Positions 10,475 to 21,490 of a DNA stretch of 64,000 nt are shown here, piece by piece. The stretch is from Hyposmocoma kahamanoa (taxonomy: Eukaryota > Arthropoda > Insecta > Lepidoptera > Cosmopterigidae). The stretch covers positions 3,386,574 to 3,450,573 of the forward strand of contig NW_020653713.1 in the NCBI RefSeq assembly GCF_003589595.1. The letters run 5' to 3'. A model generated the notes under the pieces. That model was not told the DNA's origin, searched no databases, and saw only the letters and a list, made by a program, of their open reading frames with translations. Every line of letters begins with the position of its first letter. The first letter of the stretch is position 1. The translations under genes were made by a program, and so were the position numbers.

Positions 10475-10960
10475 CGGTTACCCGAAATAATACATTGCTA
10501 GAATATGTCTTTGTTGATTCACAGTGCCGCAAAACACTTGAAATGCATTGAAAACAAATTAGATTGTTGAAACAATCTTTGTGTATTGAAAATGTACTGT
10601 TTTCTTTTCACATTTTCAGAGGAACTATAATTGGCTACCTGCGCTTGAGTTGCAACTTTCCTATATAAATCGAAATTCAAAAATTCCACTCCACTACCTA
10701 TAAGCTCGAAGCTGAAAACGGAACGTTTTGATCAAAACCTCAAAGCAATATGAGCACCGATATGAAGGAGATGTCAACCAAGAATGTAATATTCAAGGTT
10801 TCAGAACAAATTGATTTTTACAAAATTGAGCGACTTACCTCAAGGGAATAGCGACATGTGAAGTCTGATTTCATTTTCCGTGGATATTTTACCGAGTTCG
10901 CGTCAAATGATTGAGTTTGACGTCATCAGCTTGAATAATAATGGTTGATGATTAATACCA
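10475..10960. other. intergenic DNA, nothing recognised
   Basis: No gene or defined repeat recognised on either strand between the RTE tail and the family P fragment. Confidence 0.4.
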
Positions 10961-10964
10961 TATC

Positions 10965-11035
10965 CTGTAAAGAACCCAAAATGTGGTTATATTTGAAAAA
11001 ACAAATATAAGCAATTTAGATCTGAATAAACTATA
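10965..11035 (+). repeat. fragment of palindromic family P
   Basis: CCTGTAAAGAACCC, then TTTGAAAAAACAAATATAAG and CAATTTAGATCTGAA, match one arm of family P with several substitutions. Confidence 0.55.
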
Positions 11036-11060
11036 ATCTCATCACAGAGTAAAGAGTAAA

Positions 11061-11284
11061 AACCGACCTCAAAAGTTTGTGGAGTTACATCTATTTGCCA
11101 AGATTTATTGCAATCAGTTACAGGAAAATGCGCGATACCGGATTCATCCCCTAGTTTGTCACACTTAGAAATGGAATATTATCTTGAAATTTAAATGGGA
11201 CCTCTACTGAGGCACCCTATTTCCAACAAAAAAATAATTATCAAAATCGGTTTACAAATGCCGGAGTTATCGCGTAACGTACTG
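11061..11284 (+). repeat. RTE-type LINE 3' UTR, copy D1
   Basis: ACCGACCTCAAAAG, TACATCTATTTGCCAAG, AAAATCGGTTTACAAATGCC and GGAGTTATCGCG match two other segments here (25304-25730, 62184-62491). These are conserved words of a common lepidopteran LINE 3' untranslated region. No ORF remains. Confidence 0.72.
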
Positions 11285-11554
11285 TAGACTAGGCTGTACT
11301 CTTTGAGTAGAATTGCTGGCTGAACATAGGTAATGATTATAGTTTGTATTTAGAATGCTTTCGAAGAAATGAAATAAGTAAGAAAACAGAAGATCTTGAC
11401 ATTAAGGATATTAAGATTATTATTGATTTGTAACCCTAGACATGAAAATGGTAAAATAAACCAAAGTTTTAAGATGATCCCGGTTTTATATTATTAAAAG
11501 TACCTCTCGCACTGCATCTGAGCTACAGCCCTCTATTATAGTACCTACATATAA

Positions 11555-11765
11555 AAAAACACGGTCGAAATTGAGTACCTCTTCCTTTTTTTTGAAGTCT
11601 ATGAAAAAATAGTTTCATTTGTCAATCGCGAAAACTTTACAACTTGACATTAAGAAAAATGAAAGGACTTTTTCATAGGATTCAGGATTCACGTCTCGTG
11701 GCTACATTGTTTTTAGTTTTTACTTTTAAGAGAGCTTCTTGTGATATTACATCCTTTATCAGTTT
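11555..11765 (-). repeat. dispersed repeat E, copy 1
   Basis: Reverse-complement match of 15137-15345. Shared words include TTTGTCAATCGCGAAAAC, TTTACTTTTAAGAG and the CTTCAAAAAAAAGGAAGAGG end. The CTTC(A)nGGAGGAGG end is typical of RTE-like LINE 3' tails, so this is probably a LINE 3' fragment. Confidence 0.65.
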
Positions 11766-11814
11766 TTTTAAAATACTTTCATAGATACATATAACAGTAG
11801 AGTTTACGTAGTAG

Positions 11815-12008
11815 CAGGGTGGGTGAAATTACAGGCACATGGGACTTGTCAATTTATGTCTCAGGGTGATGGCCACAGTGGCAGTGCCCCTTAGACTTTT
11901 GCAATTTAAAGCTCTGTGTACCACTGCAACTGCAATGGAGAGGCGTGTTACTTATCAACAGGATCAAGAGTTGCTCGTCCCGCCATTTAGTATTATACAA
12001 AAAAATCT
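11815..12008 (+). mobile_element. SINE-C copy
   Basis: Lacks the 5' third. It starts at GTGAAATTACAGGCACATGG and runs through TTTAAAGCTCTG to the GCTCGTCCCGCC...ACAAAAAAAT tail. The 69-codon frame over it is an artefact of the repeat. Confidence 0.88.
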
Positions 12009-12220
12009 TACTAAGTCTATTTTAAAGTATTTTATGTTGTCACCATGAAACAATGCACCCCTTGCTTGATGGGTCTTCTCTAAGAAAGAATCTATTATAT
12101 ACGGTATATCGAAAAGGTTAGTGTAATGAAAGTGTCCATGAATCTGAATAAACAGATATTTTTGCTGCGATATTTATGTTGGGAAAGACGTAATAAACTT
12201 GACCAAAAAATAATTGCATT

Positions 12221-12342
12221 TCGAGTTCTTAGGTTGACAGTCAACCGTGACCATGGGACCTGTAAAGGGCCCGAAACTTCGGTTTGTTTGAAAAAACAAA
12301 TATACGCGACTTAAATCCGGAAAAATAGTTTCATTTCCTAAA
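12221..12342 (+). repeat. palindromic family P, copy
   Basis: TCGAGTTCTTAGG abuts the core TTGACAGTCAACCGTGACCATG (21 positions, partly self-complementary). GGGACCTGTAAAGGGCCCG, the AACAAATATACGCGA block and TTTCATTTCCTAA follow. Confidence 0.78.
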
Positions 12343-12459
12343 TAATTACATTTTTGACTAAAGTTGTTAAATTTTTTATTGAATTGATATTCAATTGTTT
12401 TTTATGTCAAATTACTGCACAAGTTTGTTATAATTATTAATACAAAGATCAAGAAAACA

Positions 12460-12656
12460 TTCCCTCGATCCGGCCGGCTAAAAAGTTGTTGAAAAACCAA
12501 ATACAAAGATACGACATTGTTAATTATATTACGACTTTTTAGCTCGTAAAAATTCGTAAGGTCCGCTGCCGCTGGTTCGTTCTGTTTCTTAGTTGGCATA
12601 ACGTATGGCACGGTTTGCTAGAAGACGTCGATTCGAATCCGGCCGGATCGACGGAA
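12460..12656 (+). mobile_element. SINE-B copy 1 (second tRNA-derived SINE)
   Basis: The main copy (about 12546-12656) has an A-box-like TTCTTAGTTGGC and a B box CGATTCGAATCC, followed by GGCCGGATCGACGG. A short reversed piece of the same end (CCTCGATCCGGCCGGC) lies at 12465-12479. Relatives are at 20640-20765, 37835-37960 and 44773-44897. Confidence 0.72.
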
Positions 12657-13039
12657 TTTTTTCTAAGTGTTCGATAATTATAAAGTTGTACAGTTTGATA
12701 TTTATAACTTTGCAGAAAGATCAACGTCTTAATCGTTCCAAAACCAAGCATCACTTGCTGTTATGTCCACGAGGATGTTCGTAATACCACCCACATCCTT
12801 GCCACGTCAGTCTACACAACAAATCGCTTTGAATTTCACACAATGTCCCGCTAAAATACATCGTGAAATATTCGCATTTCACAATGCTCCTTTTGCAGTG
12901 ACAAGAATATCTCCTTACTTGAAGACGCTTGCGGCTACAGTCTGGCTATTTCCAAGAGCTGTAATCTGTCACCTGTCAGAATAAACACGTCACTGTTTAT
13001 TGTTTTTAATTAATAACGGCTAGTTTACAGGGTGAATCC

Positions 13040-13430
13040 GACATTGATCTTTAGAGCATGGATACGCCTCACTAAACAAAAGAAATTAATTAGAATTCTC
13101 ACAAATATAGTCCAAACAGATAGTTGTAAACGCTATTTTATCGAACAAAAAATCATGACTTTCCCTTGTATCTGTATAAACTAGAAATTTGTAAATTTGT
13201 ACGAAACCATCAAGGCTTACAACTTCAAAAAAAAATCGTAGACTACCAACTAAATATGCATTTCGAAATAGAAACAGATTGGCAATGCCATACCATATTC
13301 TAGATTCAATTTGCATTTCTCTAGTCCATACACCATGTCAATAAAAATATATAACAAAGTTCCGGAGAGTTTAAAGCATGAACCGAGCAACAAATATATT
13401 TTTTAAAGTTAATGAAATTACTAATAAATA
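13040..13430 (+). pseudogene. Jockey-like LINE ORF2 C-terminus
   Basis: A plus-strand frame reads RLTKQKKLIRILTNI, TDSCKRYFIEQKIMTFPC and, later, shifted segments with PYHILDS and IYNKVPESLKHEP. These are the conserved last ~110 residues of the LINE type whose upstream part is seen at 34871-35197. Stops and frameshifts are present. An antisense 76-codon frame here is a shadow. Confidence 0.75.
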
Positions 13431-13434
13431 AAAG

Positions 13435-13855
13435 CTATTATAATGTAAACGATTTTTTAGAAGATGAAGTTCTTGGTACCTGAGTTTTGTTAATTACTTG
13501 TAATCGTATTTGTTTAAATTTAAATTTAGTTACAATAGAAAAAGTACTTATTAAATTTTATCCTCTCTTCTACTATTTGCTGTGCCCTATTCAGGGTCCA
13601 TATTTTAATGTACGTTACATTACGGTATGCAAATAAACGTAAATAAATGAAGAATAAAGAACATACTACTAACAGACTGCGCGGCTAGTTTGATGTGCTT
13701 TCATATATTTTCAAAATACAGGGTATTAATTAATTATCTCCGCGTTTTTTAAATCTATAGACAATGTTGAATAGTTTTTGTAATTAAACGGGCATCGCAA
13801 TGTAATTATTGTCTATGTGCTCTATCGCTGTACATATGATGGTTTATTGTACTTT
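13435..13855. other. intergenic DNA, nothing recognised
   Basis: AT-rich DNA between a LINE relic and a SINE-C piece; nothing recognised. Confidence 0.4.
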
Positions 13856-13856
13856 G

Positions 13857-14190
13857 TAGGTTTTTTTATGATACCTAGTGACAGGAAGAACAAGTCATGC
13901 GCCTAGTAGCTGTTGCAGGGACACTCAGAGCTTTAAATCGCAAAGATATCATTAAAAACCATAACCCAGTATTAGAATATTGAAATTGTTTAATGATATT
14001 TATAAGCACAGTTAGCGTAAGTTTCGATAAGTCAAACACGTTAACTAATTTTAACTGTTTTTAAGAGAGAATTTTGTGCTCTATCTTTTGCTATTTAAAA
14101 CAGATATACCTGTCATCCTGAGATATAACTTAATAAGTCTCATAAGCCTGTAATTTCACCAGCACCCTTACCCATCGAAACCGAAACACT
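13857..14190 (-). mobile_element. SINE-C copy with ~150-bp interruption
   Basis: The minus-strand tail and middle (13857-13957, with CTTGTTCTTCCTGTCACT and TTTAAAGCTCTGAG) and the 5'-ward part (14112-14190, with GTGAAATTACAGGCTTATG) are collinear. They are separated by about 150 unrelated bases (13958-14111). Confidence 0.75.
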
Positions 14191-14670
14191 GTAACACATT
14201 TTTTGGTAGATCTCTTAAATGTCAAAACAAAAACAAAGTTTATCTTCTCTCCTTGGTAATTTCACCATTCTTGTACAAAATGTCACTTTGACGTTATAGT
14301 TTAAAAATATTTAGTAAATTAATTGAAACTCTGAAGTGTTGGTGTAATCTATTATTTAAACCATTCACATATATATTACCTGTTGGTGAACGATTTTTCT
14401 ATAAAATCAATATCGTGAATGGGTACCCTTTAGTTTGACATATTTTTGAAAACACCAACCCTGGCTAATTTTTCTTGTATGGTAACGCAGAATACTAGTG
14501 CTGCGTACCAATTAACTTGATTTTACTTCTGTAGTCGAGCCTCATGTAAATTATAGCTTTTCTTAAATATTTAAATGTCGAGGGCCGCCACATAGTTTGC
14601 CAAGTACTTTTTGTAAAGCAACATACGTAAACCTGGAATCGCCATTTATTTTAGTGGGTTTAGGTGCTAG

Positions 14671-14714
14671 GTGGGTTCTGGTTGACACGCAGCACCGGGT
14701 CAACCAGAACTCAC
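14671..14714. repeat. 16-bp-arm hairpin
   Basis: GTGGGTTCTGGTTGAC (14671-14686) pairs with GTCAACCAGAACTCAC (14699-14714), 15 of 16 bases, around a 12-base loop. Confidence 0.85.
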
Positions 14715-14774
14715 CCACAAACCAGTCTCATGCTCACTCAAACCGACTGGAGCTGACCATTACAACACGGTAAT

Positions 14775-14872
14775 GCTCACATTATTGCTTGGTGGCAGAA
14801 ATAGGTAAGGTGGCTGTACTTCTCTGGACGACTCTTTCACAAGGAGCTCTACTGCTATGACGTACATTCTAC
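14775..14872 (-). mobile_element. SINE-C head fragment
   Basis: Minus-strand 5' third of SINE-C: AGTAGAGCTCCTTGTGAAAG, TACCTATTTCTGCCACCAAG and AATAATGTGAGCATTACCG are recognisable. Confidence 0.8.
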
Positions 14873-14935
14873 TGCTATATGTATCTATAAAAGTATTTTT
14901 TTAAATAACATTAAATAAAAAAACTGCCTCCGTGG

Positions 14936-15136
14936 CCGAACGGTTACCATACCGGACTGCCACGCAGAGGTCCCCGGGTTCGATTCCCGGGCCGGGAGAA
15001 ATATTTGTATGACCTACATTTATTTCTCTCGTGAGTTTGGGTGTAATTTGTGGTTGTCTATGTGTGTGTCCATGGCACCCGCGACACAGGGTTTCCCTAG
15101 TGCGGGGCTATGTTGAGTGTGTGCGTTTGTGCGTTT
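14936..15136 (+). mobile_element. SINE-A copy 2
   Basis: Head TGGCCGAACGG and GGTTCGATTCC, body and GTTGAGTGTGTGCG end are all present. The T-arm-like CCCGG...CCGGG pairing is intact. The tail lacks the usual TTATT run and abuts dispersed repeat E. Confidence 0.93.
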
Positions 15137-15345
15137 AAATCAGATAAAGGATGTCATATACCAAGAAGATCTCTTAAAAGTAAAAACTAAAGACAATGTA
15201 ACCACGAGAAGTGATTCCTTAGTCCTATGAGAAAGTCCTTTCACATTTCTTAATATCAGGTTGTAAAGTTTTCGCGATTGACAAATGGAACTATTTTTTC
15301 ACCGACTTCAAAAAAAGGAGGAGGTTCTCAATTCGACTGGTAGCA
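15137..15345 (+). repeat. dispersed repeat E, copy 2
   Basis: Inverted relative of 11555-11765. It ends in ACTTCAAAAAAAGGAGGAGG then TCTCAATTCGACTGG, a common lepidopteran LINE-tail sequence. Confidence 0.65.
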
Positions 15346-15391
15346 GTACCTTCCTGGACTAACTCTTTCACAAGCTACTGCTACTGAAAAA
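15340..15391 (-). mobile_element. SINE-C head fragment
   Basis: Only about 50 bases match the minus-strand 5' end of SINE-C: GGTAGCAGTACCTTCC and AACTCTTTCACAAG. Confidence 0.6.
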
Positions 15392-15729
15392 AAATTAGTT
15401 TCTTAACAATAATGAACTCTCTGTTGACTGTTATTAGTTCTATTTCTATTACATTGCGATATATATTTGGCATTTAAGATTTAAATTCAATTCTAAGACG
15501 CTCACAATAAGGTCGTAATTCTTAACTGGACCTTCTTAAATAAAATCATTAAAAAAACATGCTTAAAATTAGATAGATAGAATACGCTTATTGACTTTCC
15601 ACAAGCACATACAACAATGGAAACAATAAGTAACGACAAAAAGATGATAAAAAAAACACAAATCAAAACAAATAAAATAACAAAAAGGAAGGAAATGAAA
15701 TAAATATACGTAATAAACAACATATATCT

Positions 15730-16610
15730 GCTAATTAATTAAAAGCAAGTTGTGAGTGCTGCAGCAAGCCAAACAGGCCATAGCTCAGCAAGCAGCAGTA
15801 GCAAACAACGCACTGATTGTCAACCATATATTAGGCCATTATTATTGAAATTACTAGTTTATAAGTCCATTCAATTTTTTTTCCGAGGTATTGTTTTGTT
15901 CAATAAAACCCCTTAAATAAATAAAGTGTAAAAAAAATTACTGGAAATTGTTTAATTACGATTATTTCATTTTTAATTCGGGACTTAATCATGTATAAAA
16001 GATATTTTAATTACCACTACGTTTCGAACGTAGTATAATGTCTATGATCTCGAAGGGACCGAAGAGGCTGTTGTCAGCATCTTCCAGCCGTGCGAGTTTT
16101 TCTGACTACCCGCACTTGATCTTCATTATTTATGCACTAGGGTAGTCACTAGACCGGCACACAACACTCACGACATCCGGCGACTTGTCGGGCGATACTT
16201 GACATCGTTTACTGATAACTGGATCCCATGACGATGCAAGCTTATGTTAAGTGTTAAATGACGATCCTAGATATTAATTTCGGCTCGGCTCTACTGAATG
16301 CCATAGAATTTGATTTAGGTTGAACTTCGTTAGTATAGAGCGCGCTCTCAAAGCTGCCTTCTTAATACTAAAAGCTTTTATTAACTAACTTAGAACTTTA
16401 CTTACGTTCTTTTTGCTCCGTTAAAAAACGACGTTTAAGCACTATTGAGCATTCGTTCTTGGTTTATGATGTTCTGTGTAGAACCTACGCTTTACTCCGA
16501 GGAAATCTGACTTTTCTACATTGTCTCGGGTCTGAGTGTTTGTGGCACCGTTCGTTGTATCCTATGACCAAAACGCTTTAGTTACTTTGGGAGCAACTTT
16601 TTTACAATTT
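15730..16610. other. intergenic DNA, nothing recognised
   Basis: Mixed-composition spacer. The stretch near 16030-16220 is GC-richer, but no frame or repeat was recognised. Confidence 0.4.
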
Positions 16611-16611
16611 T

Positions 16612-16896
16612 TTTAATAGTATCAAGTGACGCGGGAACAATTTGTGGGCTTAGTGGTAAGCGACACGCCTGTCCATAACAGTTGCAGAGCTGCTCAGACT
16701 TTAAAATTACAACGATCTGAGGGAATCTGGCACTGCGCCCGTCAACCTAAAGTTGCCGCGGGCCTGCGGTTTCACTAGCACCCATATCTTTCAAAACTGG
16801 AACGCAGTACTTCTCGCATTACTGCTTAGCGACAGATATAGGTATGGTGGCAGTACTTCCTTTGACGAACTCTTTCACAAGGAACTAAACTAGGGC
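16612..16896 (-). mobile_element. SINE-C, near full length
   Basis: Spans tail (AAATTGTTCCCGCGTCACTTG) to head (CTTGTGAAAGAGTTCGTC) on the minus strand with several small changes. Confidence 0.88.
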
Positions 16897-16917
16897 TATT
16901 TGTAAGGTCGCATAGAG

Positions 16918-16998
16918 AAATTTGTAAGATCCGCTGACTCGATCTTTAGCACAATTGGCAGAGCGGTTTCTCTACAAGCACAAAGGCGTAGGTTCGAA
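16918..16998 (+). mobile_element. tRNA-like head fragment, possibly SINE-B-related
   Basis: TTTGTAAGATCCGCTGACTC recalls SINE-B. The A-box-like TAGCACAATTGGCAGAGCGG and B-box-like GTAGGTTCGAA are tRNA-like. It lies between a SINE-C copy and an RTE LINE relic. Confidence 0.45.
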
Positions 16999-17515
16999 AA
17001 CTTCTATTGCTGGGCATAGGCTTCCCTCAACGATCTCCACGACTATCGGTCCTGCGCTGCCCGCATCCATAGGCTTCCCACGACCTTTGCCAGATCGTCG
17101 GTCCACCTGATGGTGGGCCTACCCACTGAGCGTCTTCCGGTGCGCGGTTGCCATTGAAGAACCTTTCCGCCCCAACGGACATCGGTTCTTCTAGCTATGT
17201 GCCCCGCCCACTGCCACTTCAGCTGAGCAATTCTTCGAGCTATGTCAGTTATCTTATTTCTCCTACGGATTTTCTAATTTCTGATTCTATCACGTAGGGA
17301 AATACCGAGCATCGCTCTCTCCATTGCCCGCTGAGTGACCTTGAGCCTTCTTATGAGGCCCATAGTGAGGGACCACGATTCTGATCCATATGTGATCACT
17401 GGCAACACACACTGGTCAAAGAATTTCGTCTTGAGACATTGAGGTAATTTGGACGCGAAGATTTTTTGTAGTTTTCCGAACGCTGCCCATCCGAGCTGGA
17501 TTCGACAACAACTAT
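16996..17515 (-). pseudogene. RTE-type LINE reverse transcriptase, C-terminal part
   Basis: The minus strand reads LGWAAFGKLQKIF, FDQCVLPVITYGSESWSLT, QRAMERAMLGISLRDRIRN, a stop, ITDIARRIAQLKWQWAGHI, RPTIRWTDDLAKVVG and MRAAQDR. This is nearly the whole RTE post-catalytic region, ending near the LREAYAQQ terminus. Only one clear stop was seen, so this is one of the younger LINE copies here. It is 5'-truncated within the RT domain. Confidence 0.92.
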
Positions 17516-17737
17516 ACTCTGTCCAAATTTCTCATTTATAAATTTATTTAAGTTATTATGATCAGAATACATTAAATATTGTAAATTAAACTTTATATCA
17601 TAATTGACATAAATAATGACAAAAATTGACATAAATAATAAAGATAGATAATATAATAATATAATGGATAATAAATAATGCATAATTAATATAATAGAAA
17701 ATTTTGTAAGTGTTTATTAGAACGACTGCTGTTGACT

Positions 17738-17948
17738 GCCACCGTGGCCGAACGGTTACCATGCCGGACTGCCACGCAGAGGTCTCAGGTTCGATTCCCG
17801 GGCCGGGAGAAATATTTACATGGCCTACATTTATTTCTCTCGAGAGTTTGGGTGTAATTTGTGGTTGTATATGTGTGTGTCCATAACACCCGCGACACAG
17901 GGTTTCCCTAGTGTTGAGTGTGTGCGTTATTATTATTATTATTATTAT
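17738..17948 (+). mobile_element. SINE-A copy 3
   Basis: Complete head and body with a short internal loss near the 3' end (the GCGGGGCTA segment), then a (TTA)n tail of about 25 bases. Confidence 0.93.
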
Positions 17949-17949
17949 G

Positions 17950-18985
17950 ATGTAATGTTGTAAGTAAAATTTTTCATGTCAGAAACTGGCGCAACACGCT
18001 TGTACTTAAGAGACCAAGTATTATGCACTTTTACCATCACCAATACCGTGTTTGCTTTAAATAAACCATTACCATTTTCATTTAATTTTTCCAACCATTT
18101 ATTTTATTTTTGACTGCTCGAATTCTAATCAATTAGTGATGTCCATAAGGACATTAGCGTTTCCAATTCGATTTTTTATAACAATCGATTTTATATATGA
18201 AGAAGTTTTAACCGTAAAGTGGAGGGGGATCAAAAAAGAAGATATTGTCTGATTGGGATCGTGGTGTTGCCTTTGACAATTTGTGTATTCAACAGCAATT
18301 TATAATTAATGTTACTGAGGATTCAAATGATGATTCTCGTTCATATGGAGAAAGAATTTGTAATAATTATGCATAATTATAATTTATTAGACAGGTACCA
18401 AAAATTTATGACCTCGAATAATCTTCGTTACCTAATTTGTCGGCTGCATAAATATCGGAGCTAAAGAGCACGTCGCTTCACTGTAGTAAAGAAAAAAGGC
18501 ATCCATGTAATATTGCATTTTTTTTTGTGTATGGTGGCCTGCCGACAATTATGAAACTTCGTAGGCATGCTTAAGTGAAATAAATGGTTGAATTCAATAA
18601 AATCAATACTACAATATTGAAGTATATTAACCTCCAATATATAAAGTTGCTTGAATATCAAACAAAACACTAGAGCTTAATATAACAACTCTACTAAGCA
18701 CACCATAAAAGGCTTCGGAAATCCACTTTCACGAAACATCTCCATAACAATTGTCCGTTATGAGGGTTAAACACATATAATAAGAAATTATATTAATAAC
18801 ATAGTTATATATAAGCTATATATTAGCTGTTAGCCAAAGGGTTGACAGTACGTATAACGGAACGACGTACTTACTCTGACGGGGCGCACTGCCCCGGGCT
18901 TAGGTTGATAAGACAGGCCGGGAGTTGAGCGCGAAAATGTAATTCAAGATAAAAAATTTCCATTGAATTTAAACAAACATGACGT
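17950..18985. other. intergenic DNA, nothing recognised
   Basis: AT-rich, with a small TGTCC/GGACA hairpin near 18150 and a GC patch near 18880-18920. No gene recognised. Confidence 0.4.
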
Positions 18986-18995
18986 ATCGATGCCT

Positions 18996-19210
18996 TACTT
19001 TCTCAAACTCGTATCTTCTAAAAAGTGATTGTTCAAGAAATGGTAAAACTCTCTAATTATTTTAAATTTCTTATCTTATAGGTTTTAATTTGGATGCATT
19101 ACTTTAAAGCTAGTGTGTAAATATGAAAGAAATGCGATAAGAAATCAGCCTGCAAAATTTTTTGCATTTCAGTAGCTTTATGCTTTAAGATACGAGTTTG
19201 AAAAGGCTAG
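18996..19210. mobile_element. short inverted-repeat element Q
   Basis: TCAAACTCGTATCTT (19003-19017) is exactly complemented by AAGATACGAGTTTGA (19187-19201). The ~215-base unit between and around has no coding capacity. MITE-like; superfamily not assignable. Confidence 0.55.
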
Positions 19211-19309
19211 GCGACGATATTGTACGTAATTCAGGATACTTATTTTCGGATTTGGTTCTAGTCTGTTTAGGGGGCCACACCCAGCCTAGCTTTTCTTGAT
19301 AGTCGTCTT

Positions 19310-19712
19310 CACAAAGTCAAAAAATCATTTAAGGGGCAATGTATACGCTTCTATAACAAGATTCCGGTTGATATACAAAATTTGCCTTTCACGAGGCTTA
19401 AAACTATAGTGAAACAAAAACTTTATACTAAAGGTTATTATACAACTTCTGCGTACTTGGATGACAAAAATCCGTGCTAGTAACCCGTTCAGCTCATGGA
19501 GGTAGTCTCGATCTCTGATGTTTCAAATAAAAAAATATATATATATTGTAAATGTTATTTACAAAGAGCAACCCCTAGAGTTTCTCGCTCATTCTTCTCA
19601 GGGGAATCTGCCTTACGAATGAGCGGTAGAGTTTAACCATTGTGACGATTTCAAGTGTAATAATGCTTACCTATGAAATAAAGATTATTTTGAATTTGAA
19701 TTTGAATTTTGA
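19310..19712 (+). pseudogene. Jockey-like LINE ORF2 end plus 3' UTR
   Basis: Codons 19310-19480 are open and read KKSFKGQCIRFYNKIPVDIQ, then LPFTRLKTIVKQKLY and YLDDKNPC-stop, the standard end of this LINE type. The 3' UTR continues to a (TTTGAAT)n-like tail near 19712. A scrap of the same UTR (GCTTAACCATTGTGACGATT) recurs at 49705-49760. Confidence 0.87.
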
Positions 19713-19714
19713 TG

Positions 19715-20240
19715 CAGGGCTCTTGAAATCGGGTAGTGTAATTAGCGTTAAAGCCTTACGATCTTGCTCAGCTATCTTTATTTCTATCTTATTGTTACGT
19801 TGAAGGAGGATACTTTGTCGTTTAGTAAAACTAAGAAAAAACAGCAAGAAACAAGGCATTTTAGGTGAGATTATCTAATATATTTTTTTTATAACGCACC
19901 TCCCGGACTAGGCGACGTCGTATCTACAACACGCCACGAACGATAAACGCTGTACACAGTCACTATATCTCTGTCAGTCATTCTATTTTGACATCCATCT
20001 ATCTCTGTCTAACACACGGCTGCTCAACCTCAAGAGACGTGCTTCAGACAAGACATAAATAATGCCATACGGTTTAATTAGTCGAGAAGTTGGTGTGTGT
20101 CATACTAGGAGTTTCACACTTCTGTGTATAGGGTGAAGTTTGTGAAAACTCATAGTGTTGCGTCTCTGACATGGTATTGGCCGGATGTTTATTGTCTATT
20201 GGTTACTTTATAAAAAGCAATTCAATAAAATTTTGGCTGT
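19715..20240. other. intergenic DNA, nothing recognised
   Basis: No feature recognised between the LINE tail and the next SINE-C copy. Confidence 0.4.
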
Positions 20241-20245
20241 AAGAT

Positions 20246-20425
20246 TTTTTTATAACACCAAGCGATGGGACGAACGACGATCTGAAGGGCATTGCCTTTG
20301 CCCTTCATCCTGAGACTTAATTTGACAAGTCCCATGTGCCTGTAATTTCACCAGCACCCTTGTATCTTTCAAAACCGGGACGCAGTGATGCTGACATTAC
20401 TGCTTAGCGGCAGAAACAGGTATAC
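20246..20425 (-). mobile_element. SINE-C copy, internally deleted
   Basis: Tail, middle and part of the head on the minus strand are present. About 60 bases of the TGGTAAGCGACACGCC...TTTAAAGCTC section are missing. Confidence 0.85.
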
Positions 20426-20639
20426 TTGCCGACGACTTGGACGTCTTCGTCAATGACTAACGACTTGGACATTGGGTTCAAATTTTGGTTCTACCATAGC
20501 TGTATTTTATAAAGAGACACGCGGACAGTCGCTTATCCTGGACTTTTGAAATAACAAAATTAAAACTATTAACAAAAAGTATAATAATAAATTAATACAA
20601 ATATGAAACACTATAATGAAATACTATATAACAAAATTT

Positions 20640-20765
20640 CCCTCGATCCGGCTGGATTCAAACTAGTGCCTTCAGCATAACGTGGCTGACGCTCTCTCAA
20701 CTGAACTACGGAAGGAACCAGCAGATCTTACGATTATTTCTATGTATTTGTTGCAGACTTTGTTT
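20640..20765 (-). mobile_element. SINE-B copy 2
   Basis: CCCTCGATCCGGCTGGATTC is followed by reversed tRNA-like boxes and the AGATCTTACGATTATTTCTA, GTTGCAGACTTTG body. Orientation is opposite to the copy at 12.6 kb. Confidence 0.72.
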
Positions 20766-20817
20766 TTGGTTTTCACGTTTTTTTGCCATCCATGAGACAA
20801 CATTACGTTTATATTAC

Positions 20818-20935
20818 TATGTTTTTTCAAACAAACCAACTTTTCGGGATCTATAAATGATGGTTTGTTTGTTTAATATTACACATAGCTAATTGATCAT
20901 ATCACCCGTGACCATGAAACCTTTATTAATGGTAT
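20818..20935 (-). repeat. degraded family P copy
   Basis: TTTTTTCAAACAAACCAAC, TTTTCGGGATCTATAAA and CCGTGACCATGAAACC retain order but are diverged. Confidence 0.5.
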
Positions 20936-21145
20936 GTGCTAATTTATTTTACTAAGTGATCTAGTATAGGTACTACCGTGAGACCGCAGCGTAGAAAGTC
21001 AGTCCTGTGCACACCAAGTCTGCACAGCATATACTGAGTTCAGAATCCTCGTCAGGCAGTTATTATCATTGTTATTGTGTTTAGTTTTGTATTTTTTTTG
21101 TTTGTTTTTCTAAAATATATATTAGACACACGCTTGGCCACAATC

Positions 21146-21462
21146 TCACCTGATGTTAAGCGACGATGTGACCGACGATGACACGCGTTTGCCTAAAAAA
21201 TGCATATTCACTCTAGCTTTGAATAGCCCGAAATTATATTTTTCGGGAAACACAGATAGAGTATTCCATTCCTTTGCCGTACGCATCAGAAAGGAGGAAG
21301 CAAAGCGCTTAGTATGAGTAGGTGGTATATCAACGATATAAGGATGGAGTGTTCTAGATCTTCTACTGGAACTAAATTGAAAAGTTCCTACACATACGCC
21401 CCAAAATGTATCCGATAGAAAACCGACAAGCAGGCTACTTTTCTGCGACGGTTTGTGGTAAA
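21146..21462 (-). pseudogene. CR1/Jockey-like LINE ORF2 C-terminus
   Basis: The minus strand from about 21391 to the TGA at 21146 is open and reads FQFSSSRRSRTLHPYIVD, FASSFLMRTAKEWNTLSV, FPEKYNFGLFKARVNMHFLG. Further upstream, shifted codons near 21400-21462 include a FSIGYI-like stretch. It belongs to the same family as 3622-4047 but is better preserved. The 3' tail contains the complement of CATCAGGTGAGA. Confidence 0.88.
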
Positions 21463-21490
21463 TAAATGGAATCTGAAATTTGAATTTGGA

